NCBI GenBank assembly: GCA_030950375.1
Contig: JAUZRN010000031.1
Location: 1-64,000 of the forward strand
Direction of reading: 5' to 3'
Source of the DNA: Rhodothermus sp.
GTDB lineage: Bacteria; Bacteroidota; Rhodothermia; Rhodothermales; Rhodothermaceae
DNA length: 64,000 bases
Each line of letters opens with the position of its first letter. The stretch's first letter is position 1. The translations under genes were made by a program, and so were the position numbers. This document shows positions 53,720 through 63,636 of this stretch, piece by piece. The notes beneath the pieces were generated by a model. The model saw nothing but the letters and a program-made list of their open reading frames with translations, was not told the origin of the DNA and ran no database searches.

Positions 53720-54908
53720 GATGTCCTTGTACTTGTTTCCGTCGCCTCATGGCCAGCTCCAGCACTTCGGTTGCAATCTGTACCGCGGCCTCCGGACGCG
53801 CCATACGCCGCGCCGCTTCGGCCATGGCAGCCCGACGCTCCGCATCGGCCAGAAGCGTCCAGACCTCGGCTATCAGACGCGCGGACAGCTCCGATTCGGG
53901 CAGATGTCGCGCTGCTCCTGCCCGCACCATGCTTTCAGCATTGCGCGTCTGGTGATCGGCCGCTACCTGGGTAGCTGGCACCAGAATAGCTGGCGTTCCG
54001 GTCACCATCAGCTCGCTACAGGTCAATGCTCCGGCCCGACACAGGGCCAGATCGGCCGCAGCATAGGCAGCCCCCATCTCCTCGATATAAGGCAACAGCC
54101 GTATCCGATGGTGCACTTGTTTTGCCAGCGCTTGTAGCTGCTGTTGGACCGCCCCGTAGTGTGCCTGGCCCGTCTGCCAGAGCAAATACAGACGCGGTTC
54201 GTCAAGCAGGGCTGGCACCGCCTGTATCAATGCCTCATTGAGTACCGCACTGCCCAGCGATCCACCAAACACCAGCAACACCTGCGCTTCCTCCGGCAGC
54301 CCAAACCGGCGTCGCGCCTCCATACGTGACACCTGGTGGAGCGCGCTTCGCACGGGGTTGCCGCTCAGCATGCACCGGCCCGTGGGGAAATACATCTGTG
54401 CTTCCGGAAAAGCAATGTAAATCCGGGCAGCCCACCGCCCCAGCAACCGATTGGTCAGCCCCGGGAACGCGTTCTGCTCCTGGATCACGAAAGGACGCCG
54501 CTGCAGCCAGGCAGCCAGCAATACAGGCGCCGACACATAGCCTCCGGTACCCACCACCACATCGGGATCAAAGGCCTGTATCAAGCGGACACTTTCGACT
54601 AAACCCTGCGCCAGCTTCCCCGGCAGCCAGAGCACATGGGATGACAGACGACGCGGCAGCGCCGCGGCCGTAATTGAATAAATCGGGAAGCCAGCCGCTG
54701 GCACGGCCCGCCACTCCAGGCGCTCACGCGTCCCGGCAAAAGCAATCACTGCTTCCGGACATTGCGCCCGGATGGCCTCGGCAATGGCAAGAGCCGGATA
54801 CACATGCCCTCCGGTGCCACCACCGGCCATCAGCACACGCGGTGCTTCACCGGCGGCTGTCAGCAAAGCCGTCGGCACTTCAGGTTCTCGCTGGAGTATC
54901 TCAGCCAT
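53712..54908 (-). CDS. murG: UDP-GlcNAc:lipid I N-acetylglucosaminyltransferase MurG
   Basis: GT28 glycosyltransferase that converts lipid I to lipid II on the cytoplasmic face of the inner membrane. The 398-residue product has the N-terminal glycine loop VLMAGGGTGGHVYPALAIA, GGYVSAPVLLAAW, the C-terminal donor-binding GGSLGSAVLN and MGAAYAAADLALCRAGALTCSELMVTGTPAILVP. The N-terminus carries about 20 extra residues before the core. It overlaps the ftsW stop by one base. Confidence 0.96.
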   Translation of the reverse strand: MAEILQREPEVPTALLTAAGEAPRVLMAGGGTGGHVYPALAIAEAIRAQCPEAVIAFAGTRERLEWRAVPAAGFPIYSITAAALPRRLSSHVLWLPGKLAQGLVESVRLIQAFDPDVVVGTGGYVSAPVLLAAWLQRRPFVIQEQNAFPGLTNRLLGRWAARIYIAFPEAQMYFPTGRCMLSGNPVRSALHQVSRMEARRRFGLPEEAQVLLVFGGSLGSAVLNEALIQAVPALLDEPRLYLLWQTGQAHYGAVQQQLQALAKQVHHRIRLLPYIEEMGAAYAAADLALCRAGALTCSELMVTGTPAILVPATQVAADHQTRNAESMVRAGAARHLPESELSARLIAEVWTLLADAERRAAMAEAARRMARPEAAVQIATEVLELAMRRRKQVQGHHG

Positions 54909-56083
54909 CAGGGCCGTCCCGTTTCAGGTAGTTGCACCTGTCTCGAAACACTTAGCAGCACCCCTGCCAGAATGCCGCTGGTCAGCAATGACGTGCCACC
55001 GTAGGAGACAAAGGGAAACGGCAAGCCCGTCACTGGCAGCAACCCACAGGTGACTGCAGCATGCACAAAGCCCTGGAGCACCAGCATGGTGGTAGCCCCA
55101 AAGGCGAGGAAAAATCCTAATGGATCGCGGGCATGGCGGGCAATACGCAGATATCCGCGAAAGAGCAAGATCATCAGGGCTGTCAACAGCAGTGTCGCGC
55201 CCACCATACCGTATTCCTCGGCCACAATCGCAAAGATGAAATCGTTATAAGGTGCTGGTAAAAAGTCCCGTTGTACACTTTTGCCGGGTCCCACCCCGGT
55301 CAGTCCGCCCATGGCAAAGGCAATACGAGCCTGTCGGGCTTGATACCCTTCATCGAGTGGATCGAAGACAGCTTCGGCTTCGGTGTGTGCAAAGATCTTG
55401 GTGCCCAGGAAAGCCTCCACGCGGGCCGCACGCTGGGGAGAAGCCAGTAGCACCAGAGCGGCCAACCCCAGCCCCAGCAGGCCAGAACCGGTTAGATGCA
55501 GGAGCCGCACCCTTCCCACAAAACACAACAGCAGCATGCTGCCTGTCAGCAGCGTAGCGGTCGAAAGATTTTCGATACCGATCAGCACAGCTGTCACCAG
55601 TATCCAGAACAGCAGCGGCAGGAAACCTCGCTCGAAGGAATCGATATAGGCCTGCTTGCGCGTGAGCAACACAGACAGATGTAGCAGTAGTGCTACTCCG
55701 GCCAGATCAGACGGCTGGAACGCCAGCGACCCGATCCGTAACCAGCGTGTCGCGCCGCCAAAAGCCACGCCGGCCACTTGCACCAGCAGCAGCAGGCCCA
55801 ACGCACCCACCAGTACAGGCAAGCTCCAGCGGGCTAAGCGCCGATAATCGATGCGGGCCACCACAACCATCGCTCCCGCGGCCAGGAACACCCGCACCAG
55901 ATGGCGCAGGAGCAACCGCTCCGGTTCCCCTCCGGCTTTGGTCTCAGCCAAAAACGAAACGGCACTGTAGACGGCCACCACGCCGAATGCCATAAGCGCT
56001 ATCACCACAAATTGCACGTAGCGGTCCGCGCCGACAGCCGTCGAATGCCGATACACGCGCGATGTCGTTCGACTCCTGCGCAT
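54908..56083 (-). CDS. ftsW: Lipid II polymerase FtsW
   Basis: SEDS-family peptidoglycan glycosyltransferase of the septum. The 391-residue product has about ten membrane spans, the catalytic-aspartate region near NLSTATLLTGSMLLLCFVG, DFIFAIVAEEYGMVGA with its conserved acidic residues, and the C-terminal PFVSYGGTSLLTSG signature. It acts with FtsI, whose gene lies four genes upstream. RodA is excluded by cluster position. It is followed by murG with a one-base overlap. Confidence 0.95.
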   Translation of the reverse strand: MRRSRTTSRVYRHSTAVGADRYVQFVVIALMAFGVVAVYSAVSFLAETKAGGEPERLLLRHLVRVFLAAGAMVVVARIDYRRLARWSLPVLVGALGLLLLVQVAGVAFGGATRWLRIGSLAFQPSDLAGVALLLHLSVLLTRKQAYIDSFERGFLPLLFWILVTAVLIGIENLSTATLLTGSMLLLCFVGRVRLLHLTGSGLLGLGLAALVLLASPQRAARVEAFLGTKIFAHTEAEAVFDPLDEGYQARQARIAFAMGGLTGVGPGKSVQRDFLPAPYNDFIFAIVAEEYGMVGATLLLTALMILLFRGYLRIARHARDPLGFFLAFGATTMLVLQGFVHAAVTCGLLPVTGLPFPFVSYGGTSLLTSGILAGVLLSVSRQVQLPETGRP

Positions 56084-56085
56084 GG

Positions 56086-57450
56086 CTACAGACCCAGCAC
56101 CAGGCGACGGAACGTGTCGCCGCGTTCTTCATAGTTTTCAAACATATCGAACGACGCACAGGCCGGACTGAGCAGCACTACGTCGCCCGGCTCCGCAAAC
56201 ACCCGGGCGTACTGGATTGCCTCTTCCATGCTCTGCGCCTTGACCGCATGAGGCACCAGGGTGCCCAGCTCGCGTAGCAGTTTGTCGGCACTTTCGCCAA
56301 TAGCTACCAGCGCCCGTACCTTCTCAGCCACCAATGGCTTGAGGACCGCATAGTCGTTGCCCTTGTCCCGTCCTCCGGCGATCAGCACAATCGGGCAGGA
56401 GAAGCTCTCAAGGGCATACCACACGGCATTTACGTTGGTGGCTTTTGAATCGTTGACGTAGCGGACGCCGTCGAGCTCGCGCACGAACTCCAGGCGGTGC
56501 GGCACGCCCTCAAAGCTTGCCAGGCTTTCGCGCACTACGTCGTTGCGAACCTCCATGACACGGGCAGCCACCGCCGCGGCCAGCGAGTTGTACAGATTGT
56601 GTCGCCCGCGCAGAGCCAGCTCATTCGCGTGCATAAGGACTTCCTCCTGCTGTTCGATCCGAAGGATCAGGTAGCCGTCGCGCACAAAAGCGCCAACTGG
56701 CAACTCCGTCCGCTGGCTGAAGCCAAGCACCCGCAATCCTCGTTTGCGGTGCGCACGCTCAGCCGCCATGCGGATGAGTTCGTCATCGTGGTTGTATACC
56801 AGCACATCCGCATCACGCTGGTTAGCGAAGATGCGAAATTTGCTCTGAGCATACTCATTGAAGCTATAGTTATACCGTTCCAGATGATCGGGCGTGATGT
56901 TGAGCAACACACTCACGCGTGGTCGGAAGGTAGCCACATGATCCAGCTGAAAGCTGGAGACCTCCAGCACCACTACGTCCTCAGGCATTGCATCAAGCAC
57001 GTAGTCGGAAAACGGATAGCCGATGTTGCCGGCCACGATCGTCTGTCGCCCGGCTTTCCGGAAGATGTAGCCGATCAGGCTGGTTGTCGTTGTCTTGCCA
57101 TTGGTGCCCGTAACGGCCACCATGGGAGCCCGACAGAACCATGACGCGACCTCGATTTCTGAATACACGGGCAACCCGATGCGCAATGCCTGCTGCACCA
57201 GCGGAATCGTTGACGGCACACCCGGACTGACCACCATCAGGTCGGCTTCCAGCGCCCGGACTGTGTGGCCTCCGAACTCGTAACGCACGCCCAATGCGTC
57301 GAGCGTAGCTTCCAACCCCGGTGCGGCAGGTTTTTGCTCGGTCAAAAACACCCGTGCCCCCGCCCTGCGCAATAGTCGTGCTACGGCGAGCCCACTTCGG
57401 GCGCCTCCTATCACCGTTACCTGTTTTTTGCGCAGTGCTTCCGGATGCAT
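56086..57450 (-). CDS. murD: UDP-N-acetylmuramoyl-L-alanine-D-glutamate ligase
   Basis: Adds D-glutamate to UDP-MurNAc-L-Ala. The 454-residue product has VIGGARSGLAVARLL for UDP binding, the ATP-binding VAVTGTNGKTTTTSLIG, VLEVSSFQLD, LNITPDHLERYN and NDSKATNVNAVWYAL, all typical of MurD rather than MurE or MurF. Length is normal. It follows mraY by six bases. Confidence 0.97.
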   Translation of the reverse strand: MHPEALRKKQVTVIGGARSGLAVARLLRRAGARVFLTEQKPAAPGLEATLDALGVRYEFGGHTVRALEADLMVVSPGVPSTIPLVQQALRIGLPVYSEIEVASWFCRAPMVAVTGTNGKTTTTSLIGYIFRKAGRQTIVAGNIGYPFSDYVLDAMPEDVVVLEVSSFQLDHVATFRPRVSVLLNITPDHLERYNYSFNEYAQSKFRIFANQRDADVLVYNHDDELIRMAAERAHRKRGLRVLGFSQRTELPVGAFVRDGYLILRIEQQEEVLMHANELALRGRHNLYNSLAAAVAARVMEVRNDVVRESLASFEGVPHRLEFVRELDGVRYVNDSKATNVNAVWYALESFSCPIVLIAGGRDKGNDYAVLKPLVAEKVRALVAIGESADKLLRELGTLVPHAVKAQSMEEAIQYARVFAEPGDVVLLSPACASFDMFENYEERGDTFRRLVLGL

Positions 57451-57456
57451 CTTGCT

Positions 57457-58602
57457 TCACCGAATCCGCAGTGTCAGCAACGTGGCCAGCACGGTCAATG
57501 CGGTTATGATCCAGAAGCGGATCACAATTTTGGACTCGTGTAAGCCCATTGCTTCAAAGTGGTGATGCAACGGTGCAATCCGAAACACACGTCGTCCCGT
57601 CCCCGTGCGCCAGCGCGTATATTTGAAATAGGTCGTCTGAATGATCACCGAGAGTGCCTCTACGAAATAGACTGCTCCCAGCAACGGTAGCAGCAGCTCT
57701 TTTTTGACCATAAGGGCGAGCGTGCCTATAGCTGCCCCCAGCGCCAACGCACCTGTGTCGCCCATAAAAACCTGAGCGGGATAGCCGTTGTACCAGAGGA
57801 AGCCCAGGCAGGCCGCCGCCATGGCCGCCGCAAATACAGCCAACTCGCCTGCGCCCGGAAGGTACAGGTCGTTGAGAAAGTCGGCCAGAATGGCGTTACC
57901 TGAGATATAGGCAAACACCATGAGCCCTCCGGCCACAAAGGCCGTGGTGCCGGCTGCCAGTCCGTCGAGGCCATCGGTGATGTTCACCGCGTTCGACACA
58001 GCGGTCACAATGAATACGGCTACGGGCAGATAGACTGCCCACCCGATATCGACCGACAAACTTTCGCCGAAGAAGTAATAGTCAAATACTCTGTCTTTGA
58101 GAAAGGGCACATAGGTTATGGTATGGATCTCTGCAAACTGTGGATGGAAGTAGAGTACACTCCCCACAATCAGCCCCAGGCTAACCTGGCCAATCAGCTT
58201 GATGCGCGGGGCCAACCCGCGTTTATCACGCAGAATCGTTTTGATGTAATCGTCGAGCAATCCAAACGCGCCCATCCAAGCCGTGGCCAACAATGCCAGC
58301 CAGACATACACCTCGGCTATTGCTCCCCAGAGCAATACCGACACCAGCAGCGAAAGCAAAATGATCAGGCCGCCCATGGTAGGCGTGCCCGCCTTATGGG
58401 CATGACTGATGAGCATATCGTTCCGCACATGTTCGCCCAGCTGTTTGCGCTGTAGCCAGCGAATAATGCGACGGCCCACAAACAGGGAAAGGGCCAGCGC
58501 CGTCAGCGCGGCCAGCACCGCCCGGACCGTAATAAAGCGGAAGACCTGAAAGCCGGGCGGCTGGTACGTGACTTCCAGATATTGCAACAGGTAGTACAGC
58601 AT
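57457..58602 (-). CDS. mraY: Phospho-N-acetylmuramoyl-pentapeptide transferase MraY
   Basis: Transfers phospho-MurNAc-pentapeptide to undecaprenyl phosphate, forming lipid I. The 381-residue product has about ten membrane spans, HKAGTPTMGGL near residue 70, LLDDYIK, the catalytic NAVNITDGLDGLAAGT, YPAQVFMGDTGALALGAAIG, and the HHHFE histidine motif near the C-terminus. It directly follows murE by two bases; murF, which should make its substrate and usually lies between, is absent here. Confidence 0.97.
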   Translation of the reverse strand: MLYYLLQYLEVTYQPPGFQVFRFITVRAVLAALTALALSLFVGRRIIRWLQRKQLGEHVRNDMLISHAHKAGTPTMGGLIILLSLLVSVLLWGAIAEVYVWLALLATAWMGAFGLLDDYIKTILRDKRGLAPRIKLIGQVSLGLIVGSVLYFHPQFAEIHTITYVPFLKDRVFDYYFFGESLSVDIGWAVYLPVAVFIVTAVSNAVNITDGLDGLAAGTTAFVAGGLMVFAYISGNAILADFLNDLYLPGAGELAVFAAAMAAACLGFLWYNGYPAQVFMGDTGALALGAAIGTLALMVKKELLLPLLGAVYFVEALSVIIQTTYFKYTRWRTGTGRRVFRIAPLHHHFEAMGLHESKIVIRFWIITALTVLATLLTLRIR

Positions 58603-58604
58603 GG

Positions 58605-60140
58605 TTACAGAAATCTGAACGAAGGCGGGCGCGCTGGCGTGTGGTAGTGCTCGAAGAACTCCTGCACCAGCTGGCGGTCGTCCATAGGAATCCTTTCCGT
58701 ACCGATAAGCTGGTAAGCTTCATGCCCCTTGCCAGCCACCAACACCACGTCGCCTGGACGACAAAGCTTCGCCACCTGCTCAATGGCGCGTGCCCGATCT
58801 ACTTCCCACAGGGCTGCTTCAGGATGGCGCATGCCGCGTCGGATATCCTCGAAAATCTGCTGTGGATCTTCTGAGCGGGGGTTATCACTGGTGACGACCA
58901 CACAGTCTGCCAACCGTTCGGCGATCGTACCCATTACCGGTCGTTTGCCGCGATCGCGCTCCCCCCCACATCCAAAGACGCACCACAACCGCGCCCCTGC
59001 TGGCATTACCTCACGGATTGTTCGTAGAACGTTTTCGAGCGCATCGGGGGTGTGTGCATAATCCACAATGGCTGTCGTGCCATCTTCAAACGTAAAGCGC
59101 TCAAAGCGACCGGGAATCTGGGGTACCCGACTCAGCGCCTCCAATAACAGATCAGGATCCAGTCCCATTGCCCGTCCCACGCCATAAGCCGCCAGCAGGT
59201 TATAGGCATTGAAGCGTCCTACCAGTGGAAAGCGCTGGAAACGACCGTCTATGTTGAGCCCCAGCCCCTCAAGGGTGTGACTGACGATATGCATTTGCAG
59301 CTGCGCCTCCTCCCGCAGGCCGTAACTGATGCGGCAGGCCTTCGTATCGGCCACAAGGGCTGGGCCGCTGGGATCGTCAATGTTGTAGAGCGCCGTTGCC
59401 CGAAAGGTCAACCGGTCAAAGAGCTTCTTTTTGGCCTTTAAATACGCCTCGAACGATCCGTGATAGTCCAGATGGTCGCGCGTCAGGTTGGTAAAGACTG
59501 CAATGGAGAAGGGCAATCCCGCTACCCGTTCCTGCTCCAGCGCATGCGAAGAAACTTCCATGACGCAGTTTCTACAGGGCACACCCGTCATGCGCCGTAG
59601 CAGATGGTTGAGCTCAATCGGTCCAGGTGTGGTATTCAATGCGGGCAGTTCGTGTCGGCCAAATCGGTAGCAGATCGTTCCAATCAACCCGGTCTCCTCC
59701 CCGATTGCGTTCAGCATGTGATACACCAGAAAGGCCGTAGTCGTCTTCCCATTGGTACCCGTGATGCCAATCAGACGCAGCCGCCGGGCCGGATTCATGT
59801 GGAAGATGGTGGCCAGAATCCCCAGCGCCCGTCGACTATTCGACACCTGGACAAACGTTGTGGCCGGAAAGCGCTCGGCACATCCCTCTGGTAGCGTCTC
59901 TCCCACGATAACCACAGCCCCCTGCTCCACAGCCTGCTCGATAAATTGATGTCCATCGACGCGTTCGCCCCGCACCGCTACAAACAGCGCTTCGGCCCGC
60001 ACTTCCCGACTGTTATCTGACAGCAGCGTAACCTGTCGGTCGGCTGTCGGTCCAATAACCGTTTGCAGTAACCCTTCACGCTCCAGACGTTGGAGCACAC
60101 GGGTTATTGAGATCGGTTCTCGTGGGATAGCTACTGGCAT
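58605..60140 (-). CDS. murE: UDP-N-acetylmuramoyl-tripeptide synthetase, DAP-type
   Basis: Adds the third residue of the stem peptide. The 511-residue product has VQVSNSRRALGILA, the ATP-binding GITGTNGKTTTAFLV, the carbamylated-lysine region VMEVSSHALEQERVAGLPF and TSDNPRSEDP, where the DNPR motif selects meso-diaminopimelate rather than lysine. The ATG at 60140 overlaps ftsI by ten bases and is preferred over a longer in-frame extension to 60185 that runs into ftsI. Its presence implies DAP-type peptidoglycan. Confidence 0.97.
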   Translation of the reverse strand: MPVAIPREPISITRVLQRLEREGLLQTVIGPTADRQVTLLSDNSREVRAEALFVAVRGERVDGHQFIEQAVEQGAVVIVGETLPEGCAERFPATTFVQVSNSRRALGILATIFHMNPARRLRLIGITGTNGKTTTAFLVYHMLNAIGEETGLIGTICYRFGRHELPALNTTPGPIELNHLLRRMTGVPCRNCVMEVSSHALEQERVAGLPFSIAVFTNLTRDHLDYHGSFEAYLKAKKKLFDRLTFRATALYNIDDPSGPALVADTKACRISYGLREEAQLQMHIVSHTLEGLGLNIDGRFQRFPLVGRFNAYNLLAAYGVGRAMGLDPDLLLEALSRVPQIPGRFERFTFEDGTTAIVDYAHTPDALENVLRTIREVMPAGARLWCVFGCGGERDRGKRPVMGTIAERLADCVVVTSDNPRSEDPQQIFEDIRRGMRHPEAALWEVDRARAIEQVAKLCRPGDVVLVAGKGHEAYQLIGTERIPMDDRQLVQEFFEHYHTPARPPSFRFL

Positions 60141-62215
60141 CGCAGATATACCTCCTTTGGTAGGGGAGCTCCAGGTGTCGGCCACTGAGCAACGACCTGA
60201 CCATGACCTTCCACACGCACGGCCACCCGAAGCGCAGTCAACCAGTAAATTGCCTGCCGCGCACTGATCCCCCGCAGATCAGGCATGCGGCGTCTCAGCG
60301 TATCGGGCATCACGTCCAGTCGTACCGTTGTCCCCGGCGCTACCGAGGTGCCCGGCGCTGGCTGTTGCGCCACCACGATAGCTGGCCGATCGCCCGAGGC
60401 AGCTGCTCGCACCTTTAACCCCTCACTCCAGAGTCGAGCGGTTGCCACGGCCAGGGGTTGTCCGACGACCGAAGGCAGCGGCCGGAGAATCTGCGCGGGC
60501 ACCGTCGCGTTTGGAGTCATACGCTCGGCAATCTTCGGGAACGTGCTGATCCAGCGCTCGGCAATCCGTCGAAAGATGGGTGCGGCCACCTGTCCCCCAT
60601 AGATGCTGCGGCGTGGCTCGTCGAGCACCACGATCAGCGCTACCTGCGGATCGTCGGCCGGGAAAAAACCTACAAACGATGCCCGATACGCCCCTGGTTG
60701 ATAGCGACCGCTCACCACCTTGAAGGCCGTGCCTGTTTTGCCGGCGACCGGGAGTCCTGCAATCCGCGCCGCGCGTCCGGTGCCTTCATTCACCACCCGC
60801 TCGAATACGGGCAACAGCCGTCGGGCCGTCTCTCGACGGAAGGCCCGACGGATCGAGTCAGGCTGTGCCCTCCAGATTACCTCGCCCGTAAGCGTCCGCC
60901 GCTCGGCCACCACATAAGGCCGCACCAGCAATCCACCGTTGGCCAGTGCACAGTAAGCAGTCAGGATCTGGAGCGGTGTCGCATCAACCTCATAGCCAAT
61001 ACTCATAGACGTCAACGTAGTGCCGCTCCAGTGGGCTGGACGCTTCAGCGTGCCGCCCACCTCGCCCGGCAGGTCAATCCAGGTCGGCTGCCCGAAGCCC
61101 AGATTACGGGCATACTGGTAAAGGATACCGGGCTTAAGCCGGGTAGCCACTTTGGCAACACCCACGTTGCTGGACAACACAAGCGCATCAGCAAACGAGA
61201 TGCGTCCGTAGGCATGCACGTCGCGCATGGTGCGACCGCCAAAGACGGCCCAGCCGGCTCCGGTATCGATAGTGTCCTCAAGGGTCGCTATGCCTTGCTC
61301 CAGGGCTGCAATGGCGGTAATGAGCTTGAAGGTCGAGCCAGGCTCCATGCGGTCGGTAATGGCCCGGTTGCGCCGAAACTCCTCGGGGACAGCGGCTGGC
61401 CGGTTAGGATCAAACGTGGGCACATTGGCCATAGCCAGCACGGCCCCCGTACGCGGATCCATGGCAATGGCCGTCCCCCAGCGGGCCCCTGCCTCGGCCA
61501 CCCCGCGAGCCAGTTCTTCTTCCAGAATGGTCTGCCGGATCAGGTCAAGCGTGAGCACCAGCGTCTGTCCATGCTCGGGCTCAACAACTTCGCCGCCCAC
61601 CATGGGCTTAAGTACCCCGCGGCGATCGCGCTGGACCACACGTCGCCCCGGCCGCCCCCGCAGGTAGGCATCGTATTGCAGCTCCAGTCCGGCCAGTCCT
61701 CGCCCATCGGCTCCTACGTAGCCGAGCACATGCGCCGCCAGCGACCCGTAGGGATACCAGCGGCTGAAGCGAGGCTCCAGAATGACACCCGGCACTTCCC
61801 AGCTTTCAATGTCCACCTTCTGCGCTTCGGTAAGACCACGCCAGAGCACCACATAGCGGGGGCTCTGGCGCCGGGCCACGCGCTGCCGAAAATATGCGGC
61901 TGACCTTCCGGTCAAGCGTGCCAGTCTTTCAAAGAACACGGATGCCTGCGCCTCAAAGCCTTCGACCTCAGGGTCGAGTGCCAGATCGTAACGCACGGTG
62001 TTGACGGCCAGCGCCTTTCCAGTCCGATCGAGGATTTCGCCCCGCATGGCGGGAATGTCCACGACCGCCCGTACCTGACGACGCCCCGCGTCCCGCAAGG
62101 CCGCTCCTTCTCCCAGATAGATCCAGAGCATCCGCCCCACAATGGCCAGCGGCCATAGCGCCATCAACACCAGCACCCCATACATGCGCGTAAGCATTTG
62201 ATCGCGGGGCTTCAC
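60131..62215 (-). CDS. ftsI: Septal transpeptidase FtsI (PBP3) with two PASTA domains
   Basis: Class B penicillin-binding protein that cross-links septal peptidoglycan. The 694-residue product has an N-terminal membrane anchor, a dimerisation/pedestal domain (IPAMRGEILDRTGKALAVNT), the transpeptidase motifs SxxK in EPGSTFKLITAI, SxN in VLSSNVGVAKVA and KTG in VAGKTGTAFKV, and two C-terminal PASTA repeats (about 565-625 and 630-690), unlike E. coli FtsI, which has none. The start is a GTG at 62215 or an ATG at 62197. Its stop overlaps murE by ten bases. Confidence 0.96.
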   Translation of the reverse strand: MKPRDQMLTRMYGVLVLMALWPLAIVGRMLWIYLGEGAALRDAGRRQVRAVVDIPAMRGEILDRTGKALAVNTVRYDLALDPEVEGFEAQASVFFERLARLTGRSAAYFRQRVARRQSPRYVVLWRGLTEAQKVDIESWEVPGVILEPRFSRWYPYGSLAAHVLGYVGADGRGLAGLELQYDAYLRGRPGRRVVQRDRRGVLKPMVGGEVVEPEHGQTLVLTLDLIRQTILEEELARGVAEAGARWGTAIAMDPRTGAVLAMANVPTFDPNRPAAVPEEFRRNRAITDRMEPGSTFKLITAIAALEQGIATLEDTIDTGAGWAVFGGRTMRDVHAYGRISFADALVLSSNVGVAKVATRLKPGILYQYARNLGFGQPTWIDLPGEVGGTLKRPAHWSGTTLTSMSIGYEVDATPLQILTAYCALANGGLLVRPYVVAERRTLTGEVIWRAQPDSIRRAFRRETARRLLPVFERVVNEGTGRAARIAGLPVAGKTGTAFKVVSGRYQPGAYRASFVGFFPADDPQVALIVVLDEPRRSIYGGQVAAPIFRRIAERWISTFPKIAERMTPNATVPAQILRPLPSVVGQPLAVATARLWSEGLKVRAAASGDRPAIVVAQQPAPGTSVAPGTTVRLDVMPDTLRRRMPDLRGISARQAIYWLTALRVAVRVEGHGQVVAQWPTPGAPLPKEVYLRCQ

Positions 62216-62233
62216 GGCACGTGCGCATTGATG

Positions 62234-62656
62234 TCAGGGATTCTCCCGAATAACCACCGGTCCGTACGTAAAGCCTTCCTCCAGACCCAGCGCCTGCGCG
62301 CGCCTATAGATCACGGCTGGGCTGGTAGCCCGATCAAATTCGCCGCGCAACCGGTTGTATTGCAGCACCAGTTGCCGGTGCTCCCGTCGAAGCTGTTGCA
62401 CCTCTCGCAACACAGCCCGTGTGGCATACACGTGCCACACGTAAGCGGTGGACAGCGCCGCCGCCATGAGCACATACATGGTCAGCCGTCGTATCGACCG
62501 ACGATCGGTCCCCGCGGGATTCTCCGGCGAAGCCATAACATTCCGGCGGGCCAGCTCACGCCACGACGGCCAGCGATCGACCGGACGCGTCGTACGACGG
62601 CGTGCCCACCTCGATCGCGGGCGGCGGTAGGTTCTGTTTGAACGCCGCGTAATCAT
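62234..62656 (-). CDS. ftsL: FtsL-like cell division protein
   Basis: A 140-residue bitopic protein: a long arginine-rich cytoplasmic N-terminus (about 1-55), one membrane span ([21 protein letters not shown]), and a leucine-heptad coiled coil ([25 protein letters not shown]) typical of FtsL, which bundles with DivIC/FtsB and FtsQ. Sequence conservation is low in this family, so the call depends on topology and its place between rsmH and ftsI. The ATG overlaps the rsmH stop by four bases (ATGA). Confidence 0.85.
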   Translation of the reverse strand: MITRRSNRTYRRPRSRWARRRTTRPVDRWPSWRELARRNVMASPENPAGTDRRSIRRLTMYVLMAAALSTAYVWHVYATRAVLREVQQLRREHRQLVLQYNRLRGEFDRATSPAVIYRRAQALGLEEGFTYGPVVIRENP

Positions 62657-63636
62657 GGATTTTCAAAAGCTGGTTCGGCCACACGCTCAGCAATCCGCAG
62701 CCGAGCACTTCGCGCACGGGGATTGGCGGCTATTTCGACGGCTGAGGGACGTATCGCACGGCGGGTCAGCGGACGCCAGGGGCTCAGCAGACGTCCGTAG
62801 AAGTCACGGACCGGCTTTCCTTCCAGATTGCCATAGCGCAGAAAGCGCTTTACGCGCCGATCCTCCAGCGAATGGTAGCTGAGTACAGCCAAGCGCCCTC
62901 CCGGACGCACCCGCCGCGTGGCTGCCTCCAGCACACGCTCCAGCGCCTGCAGCTCGCCGTTGACGGCAATGCGTAGCGCCTGGAAAACGCGCGCCAGCGT
63001 TTTGGTCGCTTCACGGGCCGGGACTTCACGCCGCACCACTTCGGCCAGCTCGGCAGTCGTCCGGATCGGCCGGGCTCGGTGAATAGCCCGAGCCAGTTTG
63101 CGAGCCCGAGGCTCTTCACCATAGTGACGTAGCACACCGGCCAGCTCATACGCGCTCCACTGCTCCAGCAACTGAGCCGCTGTCGGACCCGGACTTGAAG
63201 GATCCATACGCATGTCCAGCGGTCCTTCGGCCTGGAAGCTGAACCCGCGCCGTCCCACATCGAGCTGATGCGACGAAACCCCCAGGTCCAGCAACAGCCC
63301 GTCAATAGACGTCACTCCCAGCCGATCCAGGATGTCCTCCAGGTTGGCAAAGTTGCCCTGCACGAGCTGCAGCCGTCCGGCAGCTATGGCATCGGCCAGG
63401 CGCCGGCGCACTGCCTCCAGGGCCTCCGGGTCTCGATCGATGCCGATCACCCATCCTTCAGGTGCCAGCGCATCAAGCAACGCCGCTGTGTGGCCGCCTC
63501 CCCCGATGGTGGCGTCCACATAGCAGCCAGCCGGCTGAGTGATCAGTCCCTCAATAACAGCCTGACAAAGAACAGGCACATGGTACGGCGACCCATAAGG
63601 TCCCGCAGCGTTCGTATGTTGCTGTGCCGCACTCAC
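62653..63636 (-). CDS. rsmH: 16S rRNA (cytosine-1402-N4)-methyltransferase RsmH
   Basis: Methylates N4 of C1402 in 16S rRNA using S-adenosylmethionine (the MraW family). The 327-residue product has [13 protein letters not shown], the SAM-binding [29 protein letters not shown], and C-terminal [19 protein letters not shown] at 63636 overlaps the end of mraZ by four bases (GTGA) and agrees with family length. Second gene of the dcw cluster. Confidence 0.96.
   Translation of the reverse strand: MSAAQQHTNAAGPYGSPYHVPVLCQAVIEGLITQPAGCYVDATIGGGGHTAALLDALAPEGWVIGIDRDPEALEAVRRRLADAIAAGRLQLVQGNFANLEDILDRLGVTSIDGLLLDLGVSSHQLDVGRRGFSFQAEGPLDMRMDPSSPGPTAAQLLEQWSAYELAGVLRHYGEEPRARKLARAIHRARPIRTTAELAEVVRREVPAREATKTLARVFQALRIAVNGELQALERVLEAATRRVRPGGRLAVLSYHSLEDRRVKRFLRYGNLEGKPVRDFYGRLLSPWRPLTRRAIRPSAVEIAANPRARSARLRIAERVAEPAFENP

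Noticed and set aside
60458-61903. A 481-codon open frame on the plus strand
   Set aside because: It lies wholly antisense to ftsI, whose motifs are complete; it matches no family and reflects GC-rich codon bias.
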